Shown here: piece by piece, positions 27,704 to 35,728 of the stretch | How positions within the stretch are numbered: the first letter of the stretch is position 1 | How the letters are laid out: the number at the start of each line of letters is the position of its first letter | Assembly (NCBI RefSeq): GCF_000519205.1 | Contig: NZ_JAFB01000003.1 | Coordinates: 435,118 to 499,117 of the forward strand | Length of the DNA stretch: 64,000 bases | From: Amycolatopsis taiwanensis DSM 45107 | Lineage (GTDB): Bacteria > Actinomycetota > Actinomycetes > Mycobacteriales > Pseudonocardiaceae | Direction: 5' to 3' | Made by a program: the position numbers and the translations under genes | Notes under the pieces: generated by a model | The model's input: the letters and a program-made list of their open reading frames with translations, nothing else | Database searches by the model: none | What the model was told of the DNA's origin: nothing

Positions 27704-28001
27704 GGCCGGCCTCCAGGTATCGCCGGGCGGCCAGCCGGGTGAGGAAATTCCGCACCTCGTCGACGATCACGTGGTCGTACCGGCGACTCAGCTCCCGCAC
27801 GATCCCGGCCAACGTCGACTGCCCCTGGCACAACCGGAGCACCGCCGCGCCGGTCGCGTTCAGGACCATCACGGATTCCGGAGCCAGCAGCACGTGGTGC
27901 CCTCGCACCTCGTCGAACACCAACCGAACATGGGCGGAAAGCCTCGGGCGCGCCGAGAGCGGTAGTGAATTCTCAGTCGGGGTAACCTCGGTCGATGGCA
28001 T
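27696..28001 (-). CDS. pqqD: PQQ biosynthesis chaperone PqqD
   Basis: 101 residues. The core [40 protein letters not shown] and the C-terminal winged helix match PqqD (RRE domain), which binds the PqqA peptide and presents it to PqqE. It overlaps pqqC by 29 bases and truncated pqqE by eight bases, as in an intact operon. The protein itself looks complete. Confidence 0.92.
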   Translation of the reverse strand: MPSTEVTPTENSLPLSARPRLSAHVRLVFDEVRGHHVLLAPESVMVLNATGAAVLRLCQGQSTLAGIVRELSRRYDHVIVDEVRNFLTRLAARRYLEAGRD

Positions 28002-28659
28002 CCAGCACGCTCCACAGGACGTCGCATTTGAAGGAGAGCGCCTGGATGGCGCGTTCTTGTTCGCCGATCGAGCGGCATCGTTCGGTGACCACTTCGAGCG
28101 CGTGTTCCGCGTCGCGGGGCGCCTGCTGCAGCCGGGCCCGGAAATAGGCGAGTCCGTCGCTTTCGATCCACGGATACGAACGCTCGAAGGCCGCGATCCG
28201 CTCGGCCATGAGATCGGGTGCGAACAGCTCGGTCAGCGACGACGCCACCGCCTCCACCCACGGCCGGGTGCGGGCGAAGTTCACGTAGGCATCAACGGCG
28301 AAACGCACGCCGGGAAGAAGGTGGCGCTGGTCCCACAGCTCCTTGCGGGGCAGCCCGACGGCCTCGCCGAGCCGCAGCCACGCCTCGATGCCGCCCTCCT
28401 GGCCGGCCGTGCCGTCGTGGTCGGTGATGCGCCGGATCCAGCGCCGCCGGACGTCGGGTTCGGGACAGTTGGCCAGGATCGCGGCATCCTTGCGGGGAAT
28501 GCTTTCCTGATAATAGAAGCGGTTCGCCACCCATCCCTGGATCTGTCGCCGGTTCAGCCGCCCCTCGTTCATCTTGACGTGAAAGGGATGCCGGTCGTGA
28601 TAGCGCTGAGAATGGGCGCGCAGCGCCGCGACGAAACTTTCCGTGCCGGACGAAGTCAC
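27973..28659 (-). CDS. pqqC: Pyrroloquinoline-quinone synthase PqqC
   Basis: Cofactorless oxidase of the last PQQ step, 228 residues. [40 protein letters not shown] and [20 protein letters not shown] are family hallmarks with the substrate-binding His, Tyr and Arg residues. It appears full-length. It lies between pqqA and pqqD on the minus strand. Confidence 0.95.
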   Translation of the reverse strand: MTSSGTESFVAALRAHSQRYHDRHPFHVKMNEGRLNRRQIQGWVANRFYYQESIPRKDAAILANCPEPDVRRRWIRRITDHDGTAGQEGGIEAWLRLGEAVGLPRKELWDQRHLLPGVRFAVDAYVNFARTRPWVEAVASSLTELFAPDLMAERIAAFERSYPWIESDGLAYFRARLQQAPRDAEHALEVVTERCRSIGEQERAIQALSFKCDVLWSVLDAIDRGYPD

Positions 28660-28737
28660 ATCAGCCCTTTCCTCGGCTTTCTCGGTGATGCGCCAAGTGT
28701 GGAGGGATGCCGGATTCCGGCATCCCTCCGTGGCCCG

Positions 28738-28830
28738 TCAGTCCTCCAGCCGGGCGACGTACATGGTCACCTCGGGTGCGACCCCGATCTCCTCGAACTC
28801 CGGGGCCTCCCACACTTCGGCGGCTTCCAT
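28738..28830 (-). CDS. pqqA: PQQ precursor peptide PqqA
   Basis: A 30-residue ribosomal precursor ending EVTMYVARLED. The Glu20-x3-Tyr24 spacing is the pair joined and cut out to form PQQ. An AGGAGG ribosome site lies 9 bases before the ATG. It is followed by pqqC, pqqD and truncated pqqE on the same strand. The peptide is intact although its maturase is not. Confidence 0.88.
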   Translation of the reverse strand: MEAAEVWEAPEFEEIGVAPEVTMYVARLED

Positions 28831-28896
28831 CGCTTCACACCTCCTCTCTCGCGAGGATCGCGGCGCCAGCCTCAAACAGTCACTGGTCCGGGAGGG

Positions 28897-29061
28897 CGCG
28901 TTGAACTCGCCCGACGGCGTGCCGCAGAAGACGAGGTCGCCGGCCATGGCCAGCACCGAGGACGAGATCGGCAGGTGCCAGCTCCAACGCCACACCTCTT
29001 CACTCGTGGCCGCGTCGAACGCCTTGACCTGGCCCGCCATGTCGTCGGTGGGCGACCAGCC
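28897..29061 (-). pseudogene. Remnant of a PQQ-dependent quinoprotein dehydrogenase
   Basis: About 55 codons read GWSPTDDMAGQVKAFDAATS, EEVWRWSWHLPISSSVLA and GDLVFCGTPSGEFNA, matching the C-terminal propeller blades of quinoprotein alcohol dehydrogenases (tryptophan-docking repeats). Similarity ends abruptly on both sides. Upstream a different frame with a ribosome-like GGAGGTGAGG reads ATAERELSGLISEIGLDRQN, which looks like a second broken gene. A large deletion fused to pqqA is the simplest reading. The lost enzyme would have been the user of PQQ. Confidence 0.7.
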
Positions 29062-29556
29062 TGCCCAGCGTCGCCCGATTCTGCCGGTCCAGCCCGATCT
29101 CGCTTATCAGACCGGAAAGTTCCCGCTCGGCGGTTGCCACCGGCCTCACCTCCAACCCCGAGTTACCGTGTGAAATGAGAATTCAGCGCCCACGTGCCAT
29201 TATGCGAAATTACCGGGGCGTCACCACCGTAGATAAACGACGTTATATCCGCTCCATCACCGCGGCATCAACGAACTTGTGCGGAACGGAACCCCACGGG
29301 CAACAAGCGGCGGTCACCGGGCAACCACCGGTCGGCGTACCGGGGCAACGCCGGCGCCGCGCGGTCCCATTGCCGCTGGTTCGCCGGCGGCCACCGTTCG
29401 TTGCCGCCTTGCTACCGCTGATCCCCGATTCCTTGCCAGACTCGCCGCTGGCGCAATACTTTCCGCCCGAAACGGCCGCGAGTCGAACCGTGTACCTGCG
29501 CGAGTTGAACGTGGGTTGCCGCGAGGTGAACCCATCACGGCGAAGAGAGGATTCCG
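29062..29556. promoter_or_regulatory. Spacer upstream of formaldehyde dehydrogenase, with candidate promoter
   Basis: 495 bp with no intact gene; the left edge holds a broken frame (about 29062-29150, minus). TTGCCA (29433-29438) and TACTTT (29457-29462), 18 bases apart, are a plausible promoter for the dehydrogenase, whose ATG is 95 bases further on. No clear operator palindrome was seen. Confidence 0.4.
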
Positions 29557-30771
29557 ATGCCAGGAAACCGCGTGGTTGTCTACAAAGGACCGGGAACGGT
29601 CGGGGTCGAGACGATCGACTACCCGAAGCTCGAACTGCCCGACGACGTCGTCAACGGGCTCGGCGTGCCGAAGAAGGCTCCGCACGCCGCGATCCTGAAG
29701 CTGGTTTCCACCAATATCTGCGGCAGCGACCAGCACATGGTGCGCGGTCGCACCACCGCTCCCGTCGGGCAGAGCCTTGGCCACGAGATCACCGGCGAGG
29801 TGGTCGAGACCGGTGAGGACGTGCTGTTCGTCAAGCCGGGCGACATCTGCTCGGTTCCCTTCAACATCGCGTGCGGGCGCTGCCGGATGTGCAACGAGGG
29901 CAAGACCGGGATCTGCCTCAACGTCAACCCGGCGCGGCCCGGTGCCGCCTACGGCTATGTCGACATGGGTGGCTGGATCGGCGGCCAGGCGGAGTACGTG
30001 ATGGTGCCCTTCGCCGACTTCAACCTGTTGCGCTTTCCCGACCGCGACCAGGCGCTGGAAAAGATCCTCGACCTGACCATGCTGTCGGACATCTTCCCGA
30101 CGGGCTACCACGGCGCCTACACCGCCGGGGTCACCACCGGTTCCACCGTCTACGTGGCCGGTGCCGGCCCGGTCGGGCTCGCCGCCGCGCACGCCGCGCA
30201 GTTGCTCGGCGCGTCGGCGGTGATCGTCGGAGACATGATCCCCGAGCGGCTCGCCCAGGCGCGCAGCTTCGGGTGCGAGACGGTGGACCTGCGCGAGTCC
30301 GCCGAACTCGCCGACATGATCGAGCAGATCGTGGGCGAGCCGGTGGTCGACGCCGCCGTGGACGCGGTCGGGTTCGAGGCCCGCGGGCACGGCGACGGTG
30401 CCGCCGAGCAACCGGCCACGGTACTCAACGACGTCATGACCATCGCGCGGGCGGGCGCGTCACTGGGCATTCCCGGCCTGTACGTGACCGGGGACCCGGG
30501 CGGCGTCGACGAGCACGCCAAGGTCGGTCAGCTCGGCGTGCGCATCGGGCTCGGCTGGGCGAAGTCGCATTCCTTCACCACCGGCCAGTGCCCTGTCAAG
30601 AAGTACAACCGGCAGCTGATGAACCTGATCCTGTCCGGCAAGGCGCAGATCGCCAAGGCGGTCAACGCCACCGTCATCACACTCGACGACGCCCCGCGCG
30701 GATACGCCGAGTTCGACGGCGGCGCGGCCAAGAAGTACGTCATCGATCCCCACCGCATGGTCGCCGCCTAG
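29557..30771 (+). CDS. fdhA: Glutathione-independent formaldehyde dehydrogenase
   Basis: Zinc- and NAD-dependent medium-chain dehydrogenase, 404 residues, matching the Pseudomonas putida FdhA family. STNICGSDQHMVRGR and GHEITGEVVE hold catalytic-zinc ligands. CGRCRMCNEGKTGIC is the structural four-Cys zinc lobe. YVAGAGPVGLAAAHAAQLLG binds NAD. It oxidises formaldehyde to formate with tightly bound NAD. AGAGAGGA precedes the ATG. Placed between PQQ genes and near a methyl-group-processing operon, it fits detoxification of formaldehyde from C1 or methoxy substrates. It is convergent with pqqB. Confidence 0.92.
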   Translation: MPGNRVVVYKGPGTVGVETIDYPKLELPDDVVNGLGVPKKAPHAAILKLVSTNICGSDQHMVRGRTTAPVGQSLGHEITGEVVETGEDVLFVKPGDICSVPFNIACGRCRMCNEGKTGICLNVNPARPGAAYGYVDMGGWIGGQAEYVMVPFADFNLLRFPDRDQALEKILDLTMLSDIFPTGYHGAYTAGVTTGSTVYVAGAGPVGLAAAHAAQLLGASAVIVGDMIPERLAQARSFGCETVDLRESAELADMIEQIVGEPVVDAAVDAVGFEARGHGDGAAEQPATVLNDVMTIARAGASLGIPGLYVTGDPGGVDEHAKVGQLGVRIGLGWAKSHSFTTGQCPVKKYNRQLMNLILSGKAQIAKAVNATVITLDDAPRGYAEFDGGAAKKYVIDPHRMVAA

Positions 30772-30779
30772 GGAAATCC

Positions 30780-30814
30780 GGCCTGGGGTGCAATTACAGT
30801 TGCACTTCCAGGCC
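30780..30814. terminator. Hairpin between convergent fdhA and pqqB
   Basis: GGCCTGGGGTGCAA (30780-30793) pairs imperfectly with TTGCACTTCCAGGCC (30800-30814); the structure overlaps the pqqB stop codon. Likely a shared bidirectional terminator. Confidence 0.6.
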
Positions 30815-31687
30815 GGCCAGGCCGACCTCGATGCCCATGGACGTGATCAGCGCGTGCTCGGGTGAGGTCCGGTCGAGGATCGGGTTCGTGTTGTTGATGT
30901 GGGTGAACACCTTGCGCTTGGCCGGCAGCTGGGCGAGCCGCGTCAGCGAGCCGTGCTCGCCGCCGATGGGCAGGTGGCCCATGTCCCGCGCGGTGCGGGT
31001 CCCGCCACTGACGCGCGGCATTTCGTCGTCGGTGAAGAACGTGCCGTCGACCATCACACAGTCGACGGCTTCGGCCCACGCCGCGAAGTCCTCGTCCCAG
31101 CGCGGCACCGTCGGCGCGTACACCGCCGTGCCTCCGGTGACGGTGTCCCGCAGGTGATACGCGACTTCCCAGTCATCGAACGCCTTCGGCTCGCGCACGT
31201 AGCGTGGTGGTTTCCGGCCCGTCGGAAACGCGGTCACTCGCAATCGCCCGTCGAGATCGAAGCCTACCCCGCTTTCGATTTCGTGCCAGGACAGTGCCGC
31301 GTAATCGGCGAGCAGATCCCGGACCGGGAAGTCGTTCGCGAGCGTGCCCAGTACCGGCGCCGTCCCGTAGACGGTCAGCGGCGAACCCTCTCTCAGGATC
31401 AGCAGCCCGATCGTGTGGTCGAACTCGGCGTCACTGAGCAGCACACCGGCGACCGGGGTGTCGCGCGGCCCGGGGCCGGGATGCAGGAACGGTGTCGCCG
31501 CGATCTGGTGATGGACGTCCGGAGTGGCGTTGAGCAGGTACCAGCGCGTTCCGTCGCCGGACACCGCGAGGCTCGCGTGCAGCGATGCTGTTTCCGGGTG
31601 GCGGCGAGCCCTGCGGCAGCCCGGGCAGGCACAGTTCCACTGTGGATAGCCGCCGCCGGCCGCGGCGCCCAGGGATCGAAGCAACAT
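30794..31687 (-). CDS. pqqB: PQQ biosynthesis protein PqqB
   Basis: Metallo-beta-lactamase-fold protein, 297 residues. GGYPQWNCACPGCRRAR near the start, LLSDAEFDHTIGLLILREG (the metal-site Asp/His motif), FTHINNTNPIL and the early Cys pair are typical of PqqB, now thought to hydroxylate the PQQ precursor. It appears intact but is separated from pqqACD by fdhA, on the same minus strand and downstream of the GAF-LytTR gene. Confidence 0.92.
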   Translation of the reverse strand: MLLRSLGAAAGGGYPQWNCACPGCRRARRHPETASLHASLAVSGDGTRWYLLNATPDVHHQIAATPFLHPGPGPRDTPVAGVLLSDAEFDHTIGLLILREGSPLTVYGTAPVLGTLANDFPVRDLLADYAALSWHEIESGVGFDLDGRLRVTAFPTGRKPPRYVREPKAFDDWEVAYHLRDTVTGGTAVYAPTVPRWDEDFAAWAEAVDCVMVDGTFFTDDEMPRVSGGTRTARDMGHLPIGGEHGSLTRLAQLPAKRKVFTHINNTNPILDRTSPEHALITSMGIEVGLAGLEVQL

Positions 31688-31839
31688 CCGCCGGTTACCC
31701 TCCCTTCACAGCCCGCTGTTGTCCGGGCGGCGTGGCTACGATGGCTGAGTCCGGCCGGTCCGGCAACAACCGGACCCCCAGTGGCGTGCTTTTCCGCACG
31801 AACGGACGACCACCGCCAACGAACGGTACCCGGCAGGTT

Positions 31840-33273
31840 TCACACGCCGAGCAGGCGGCGTACCTCGGCGGTGTGACTGCGCGAGACCGGGATGAACTCG
31901 GGTGCCCGAGGGTCGGTGATCAGGAGCAGCTCCCCCTTGACCCCGCGCTCCAGTTCCGCGACCCTGCGCAGGTTCACGACGAACCGGCGGTGCACACGGC
32001 AGAAGCCGAACGGCCGCAACTCGCGTGCCATGTTGTCGAGCCCCCGGGTGGCCGCCTGCACCTTCCCGCGGTCGGTGTTCAGCCATACCGTGTTCCGGTC
32101 GGCCTCGGCGTAGCGAATCTCCGCGGGCGAGAGCACGACGACGCGGTCCTTACGAACGCCGATGACACGTTGCGGCATCGGCAAGGCAGGCGGCTCGCCG
32201 GGGTTCTCGTAGCGCTCGTCGCCGTTCTGAGAGCCGAATTCGCACAGTATGCCGATGATGCGGTTGGCCGCGAGGATCGGCCGGAGGCTCACCGGCACGA
32301 CCGCGTCGGGTTCGGTCCCGGACAGGCGGGCCCGTCCTGTCCACTGTGGATCCGTCAGCGAACGCTTGGTCGCCCAGCCGAGTACGGTGGACAGCTCGGG
32401 CCAGTCGGGCCGGGCGCGGTCGGACACCTCGACCCTCGGCGCGGCCGCCGGCAGGCCGAGCGTTGACTGGGCGGTCTCGTCCGCGACGATGGCCCGCCCG
32501 CCGAGATCGAACCCGGCGAAGGAACCGCCACCGTTGCGAGAGCTGAGGTCGGTCACCCGCTCGACGACGATCTTGCCCTCCCACACCACGCGACGCCGGA
32601 TCTCAGCCTCCACGCCCGCCACCGACCTCGCCAGCCACGACGTCACCTGCGCCGGGATACCCGCCGACCAGCGGGACACGTTGATCATCGCGACCGGGGA
32701 GTCCGTGACCACGTCGCGGATCGCGATGGCGGCACAGGACCAGTGGTGGAACCCCTCGCACCAATGCTCCGGTCCGGTCACCGTGATCGGACCCCGGCTT
32801 TCCAGCGCGGTACCCATCCCGTTGGTACCCGTCGTGTTCTCCGCCCACGCCGACCACGGGGCGAGATTGCTCTTCTCCGCGTGCGCCCGCACCGCGGGAT
32901 CGCCCCAGGAAGCGAGGACGCGGCCACGACCGTCCGCCACGGCGACGATGCCGTGCTCTCCCTCCAGCCGCTGCCCCGCCGTCGCGGCGATGCCGCCCAA
33001 CTCGGCCAGCAGGACGTCGTGGTCCAGCCGGTGGTCGGTGTGGTCGGAGGCGCCCGGCGCGGCCTCGAGGTTCGGATCGACATCGTAGGTGTCGCGGCAC
33101 CGGTACCACGACGCCAGGATCTGCGGCCGGACACCCCGCACGCTCGCCTCACCCGAGGTGAAACTCTCCCACGCGCGAGCGATGGTGCTGCGGTCGTTCG
33201 TGCCCGAGGTTTGTCCGGTCTTCCGAGTGCGACGACTGGTCGTGCGCTGCAGGGTGACAGGCGGGTCCGTCAT
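31840..33273 (-). CDS. AcoR-like GAF sensor fused to a LytTR DNA-binding domain
   Basis: A 477-residue transcription regulator. The N-terminal half resembles the sensor of acetoin regulator AcoR: ILASWYRCRDTYDVDP, WAENTTGTNGMGTALESRG (the GTN.IGTAL GAF motif) and GFHHWSCAAIAIRDVVT. Instead of the sigma-54 AAA domain, a second sensor-like segment (about 250-370) leads to a C-terminal LytTR domain (about 380-477: IRYAEADRNTVWLNTDRGK, GFCRVHRRFVVNLRRVAELE). AAGGAGG lies 5 bases before the ATG. It lies between pqqB and ligJ on their strand and may control the C1/PQQ genes, the ring-cleavage genes or both. Confidence 0.8.
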   Translation of the reverse strand: MTDPPVTLQRTTSRRTRKTGQTSGTNDRSTIARAWESFTSGEASVRGVRPQILASWYRCRDTYDVDPNLEAAPGASDHTDHRLDHDVLLAELGGIAATAGQRLEGEHGIVAVADGRGRVLASWGDPAVRAHAEKSNLAPWSAWAENTTGTNGMGTALESRGPITVTGPEHWCEGFHHWSCAAIAIRDVVTDSPVAMINVSRWSAGIPAQVTSWLARSVAGVEAEIRRRVVWEGKIVVERVTDLSSRNGGGSFAGFDLGGRAIVADETAQSTLGLPAAAPRVEVSDRARPDWPELSTVLGWATKRSLTDPQWTGRARLSGTEPDAVVPVSLRPILAANRIIGILCEFGSQNGDERYENPGEPPALPMPQRVIGVRKDRVVVLSPAEIRYAEADRNTVWLNTDRGKVQAATRGLDNMARELRPFGFCRVHRRFVVNLRRVAELERGVKGELLLITDPRAPEFIPVSRSHTAEVRRLLGV

Positions 33274-33442
33274 CCGACCTCCTTGTCATAGATGCCGATA
33301 CCGACCGCAGTGAAGCGCCAACGGTGACCCCAGTCACACGCTAACGCCGACCGGCATCTCACTCAAGGAGCATCGGGCACCGAACTCCGGACGGCACCGG
33401 CCGGGGAAGGCGGATCGTGTCCACTATGGACAATAGGCGCGG

Positions 33443-34462
33443 CTATCGGCCGCTCGCCTTCAACGCCTTGTCGAGCCGGGGATAGACGCGGCGGATGTTG
33501 TGCTCGTAGACCTTGGCCGCATCCCCGGCTGGAAGGCACAACGCGTCGACATAGCGGCGGGTTTCGTCGAAGTAATGGCCGGTCGCCGGGTCGATGCCGC
33601 GCACCGCGCCGACCATTTCCGAACCGAACAAAATGTTGTCCACGCCGATCACCTCGAACAGCAGGTTCATGCCCGGCTGGTGATACACGCAGGTGTCGAA
33701 GAAGACATTGCGCATCACGTGCTCGGCCGGCGCCGGCCGGCCGAGCATGTCGGCCAGGCCGCGATAACGGCCCCAGTGGTAGGGCACCGCTCCCCCGCCG
33801 TGCGGGATCACGAACCGCAGCCCGGGCAGGTCGCCGAACAGTTCGCCCTGCAGGAACTGCATGAACGCGGTGGTGTCCGCGTTGAGATAGGCCGCACCGG
33901 TGGCGTGGAAGTTCGGGTTCGCCGACGCCGACACGTGCACCATCGCGGGCACATCGAGCTCGATCATGGCTTCGTAGAACGGGTACCAGCTCTTGTCGGT
34001 CAGCGGCGGCGAGGTCCAGTGCCCACCGCTGGGGTCGGGGTTGAGGTTGCAGCCGACGAAGCCGAGTTCGAGCACGCAGCGCCGCAGTTCGGCGATCGAG
34101 TGCTCGATCGACACGCCGGGTGACTGCGGCAGCTGGCACACCCCGATGAACCGGTCGGGGAAGAGCAAGACGACCCGGTGGATCAGGTCGTTGCAGGCCC
34201 GCGCCCAGGCCGCGCTGACCGCTTCGTCGCCGATGTGGTGGGCCATGGCCGACGCGCGCGGCGAGAACACGGTCACATCGACGCCGCGTTCGTTCATCAG
34301 CCGCAGCTGGTTGCCTTCGATCGACTCGCGGATCTCGTCGTCACCGATGCCGGGATAGGCCGGCGGCGTGGTTCCCGCGTCGAACGCGGCCCGCTGCGCC
34401 TCCCGCCAGGAGGTGTGCGCGGCCGGGGCCGTGGTGTAGTGGCCGTGGCAGTCGATGATCAC
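33443..34462 (-). CDS. ligJ: 4-oxalomesaconate hydratase (LigJ type)
   Basis: A 339-residue amidohydrolase-2 fold enzyme that hydrates 4-oxalomesaconate to 4-carboxy-4-hydroxy-2-oxoadipate. It follows Sphingobium LigJ almost block for block: IIDCHGHYTTAPAAHTSW (HxH metal motif), MNERGVDVTVFSPRASAMAH, LNPDPSGGHWTSPPLTDKSW, FVIPHGGGAVPYHWGR and FGSEMVGAVRGIDPATGHY. The GTG at 34462 was chosen since GGAGGG lies upstream and LigJ starts at this point. Divergent from galD and an extradiol dioxygenase, it belongs to a gallate or protocatechuate-4,5 cleavage route. The aldolase that follows in the pathway is not in this window. Confidence 0.93.
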   Translation of the reverse strand: MIIDCHGHYTTAPAAHTSWREAQRAAFDAGTTPPAYPGIGDDEIRESIEGNQLRLMNERGVDVTVFSPRASAMAHHIGDEAVSAAWARACNDLIHRVVLLFPDRFIGVCQLPQSPGVSIEHSIAELRRCVLELGFVGCNLNPDPSGGHWTSPPLTDKSWYPFYEAMIELDVPAMVHVSASANPNFHATGAAYLNADTTAFMQFLQGELFGDLPGLRFVIPHGGGAVPYHWGRYRGLADMLGRPAPAEHVMRNVFFDTCVYHQPGMNLLFEVIGVDNILFGSEMVGAVRGIDPATGHYFDETRRYVDALCLPAGDAAKVYEHNIRRVYPRLDKALKASGR

Positions 34463-34538
34463 CTGTGTCCCTCCATTTCGGACGGTGTGCGCGCCGGGCG
34501 GCGCCGCCCCGGACACCGAACGTAACCACCTCGCCGGG

Positions 34539-34596
34539 ATCGTCTCAACGATGTCCTACGAAATTGTTGACGATTTTGTCCGAGGTTGCCTACGGT
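34539..34596 (+). promoter_or_regulatory. galD promoter with upstream inverted repeat
   Basis: TTGACG (34567-34572) and TACGGT (34591-34596) with an 18-base spacer form the same promoter pair as that of the MFS gene. An imperfect inverted repeat, ATCGTCTCAACGAT (34539-34552) against AATTGTTGACGAT (34562-34574), overlaps the -35, a plausible repressor or activator site in the 160-bp ligJ/galD divergent spacer. Confidence 0.6.
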
Positions 34597-34622
34597 AGAG
34601 GACGCCGAGGAGAGGAGCGGGC

Positions 34623-35699
34623 ATGTCGCGTGCTTCGATCAGCGGTGTGCCGTGCATGCTCATGCGGGGCGGCACGTCCAAGGGAGCGTACTTCCTCGCC
34701 GGCGACCTGCCCATCGATCCCGCCGAACGCGACGAAATGCTGTTGCGGATCATGGGCAGCCCCGATCCGGGGCAGCTCGACGGCATCGGCGGGGCGCACC
34801 CGCTGACCAGCAAGGTCGCGGTGATCTCCCCGAGCGCCGGGCCGGACGCCGACGTGGATTACCTGTTCCTGCAGGTGGCCGTCGACGAGGCGACCGTGTC
34901 CGACCGGCAGAACTGCGGCAACATCCTGGCCGGCGTCGGGCCGTTCGCGATCGAACGCGGCCTGGTGTCGCCCGGACCCGAGCACACGACCGTACGGATC
35001 AGGATGGTCAACTCGGGCAGCATCGCGGTCGCGCACATCGCGACGCCCGGCGGTGTGGTCCGGTACTCCGGCGACACCGCGATCTCCGGCGTGCCCGGGA
35101 CAGCGGCGCCGGTCGTGCTCGACTTCACCGGCACCGAAGGCTCGGCGGGGTCCGGGCTGCTTCCGACCGGCCACGTGACCGACGAGATCGACGGGCTGCG
35201 GGTCACCTGCGTCGACAACGGCATGCCGGTCGTCGTGGCCTACGCCAAGGACTTCGGGCTCACCGGATACGAGCCGGTGGACCAACTCGAGGCCGACGAC
35301 GCGCTGGGAGACCGCGTGCAGTCGCTGCGATTGCGGGCGGCCGAGCTGATGGGGCTCGGTGACGTGCGGGAGAGCTCGGTCCCCAAGACGACGCTGGTGG
35401 CGCCGCCCGCGGACGGCGGCACGATCTGTACCCGGACGTTCATCCCGCTGCGGCCGCACACCTCGATCGGTGTGCTCGGTGCGGTCAGCGTGGTCACGGC
35501 GATCCTGCTCGACGGTGCCGTCGGCCACGACGTCGCACACATACCCGACGGCGCGACCAGGTTCGACGTCGAGCACCCGAGCGGGCACGTCCAGGTCGAG
35601 GTCGAGGTCGACGCCCGGGCCGGCCCGCCCCGCGTGCGGCGCAGCGGTGTCGTGCGCACCGCCCGGAAACTGTTCGACGGCACCGTGTTTCCCCGATAA
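34623..35699 (+). CDS. galD: 4-oxalomesaconate tautomerase (GalD/PrpF family)
   Basis: A 358-residue member of the PrpF isomerase family. SGVPCMLMRGGTSKGAYFL (the RGGTSKG motif), QNCGNILAGVGPFAIERGLV (the NCGN motif with the catalytic Cys) and PLRPHTSIGVLGAVSV fit GalD, which converts the 4-oxalomesaconate isomers. Divergence from ligJ and pairing with an extradiol dioxygenase support this choice over aconitate isomerase (PrpF). GAGGAG lies upstream of the ATG. The next gene starts 29 bases after it. Confidence 0.88.
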   Translation: MSRASISGVPCMLMRGGTSKGAYFLAGDLPIDPAERDEMLLRIMGSPDPGQLDGIGGAHPLTSKVAVISPSAGPDADVDYLFLQVAVDEATVSDRQNCGNILAGVGPFAIERGLVSPGPEHTTVRIRMVNSGSIAVAHIATPGGVVRYSGDTAISGVPGTAAPVVLDFTGTEGSAGSGLLPTGHVTDEIDGLRVTCVDNGMPVVVAYAKDFGLTGYEPVDQLEADDALGDRVQSLRLRAAELMGLGDVRESSVPKTTLVAPPADGGTICTRTFIPLRPHTSIGVLGAVSVVTAILLDGAVGHDVAHIPDGATRFDVEHPSGHVQVEVEVDARAGPPRVRRSGVVRTARKLFDGTVFPR

Positions 35700-35728
35700 C
35701 AGGGCTTCCCCGACCACAGGAGCGTTAC

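Noticed and set aside
34623..35699. 2-methylaconitate isomerase PrpF
   Set aside because: Same family, but there are no methylcitrate-cycle genes nearby, and the divergent ligJ points to 4-oxalomesaconate.
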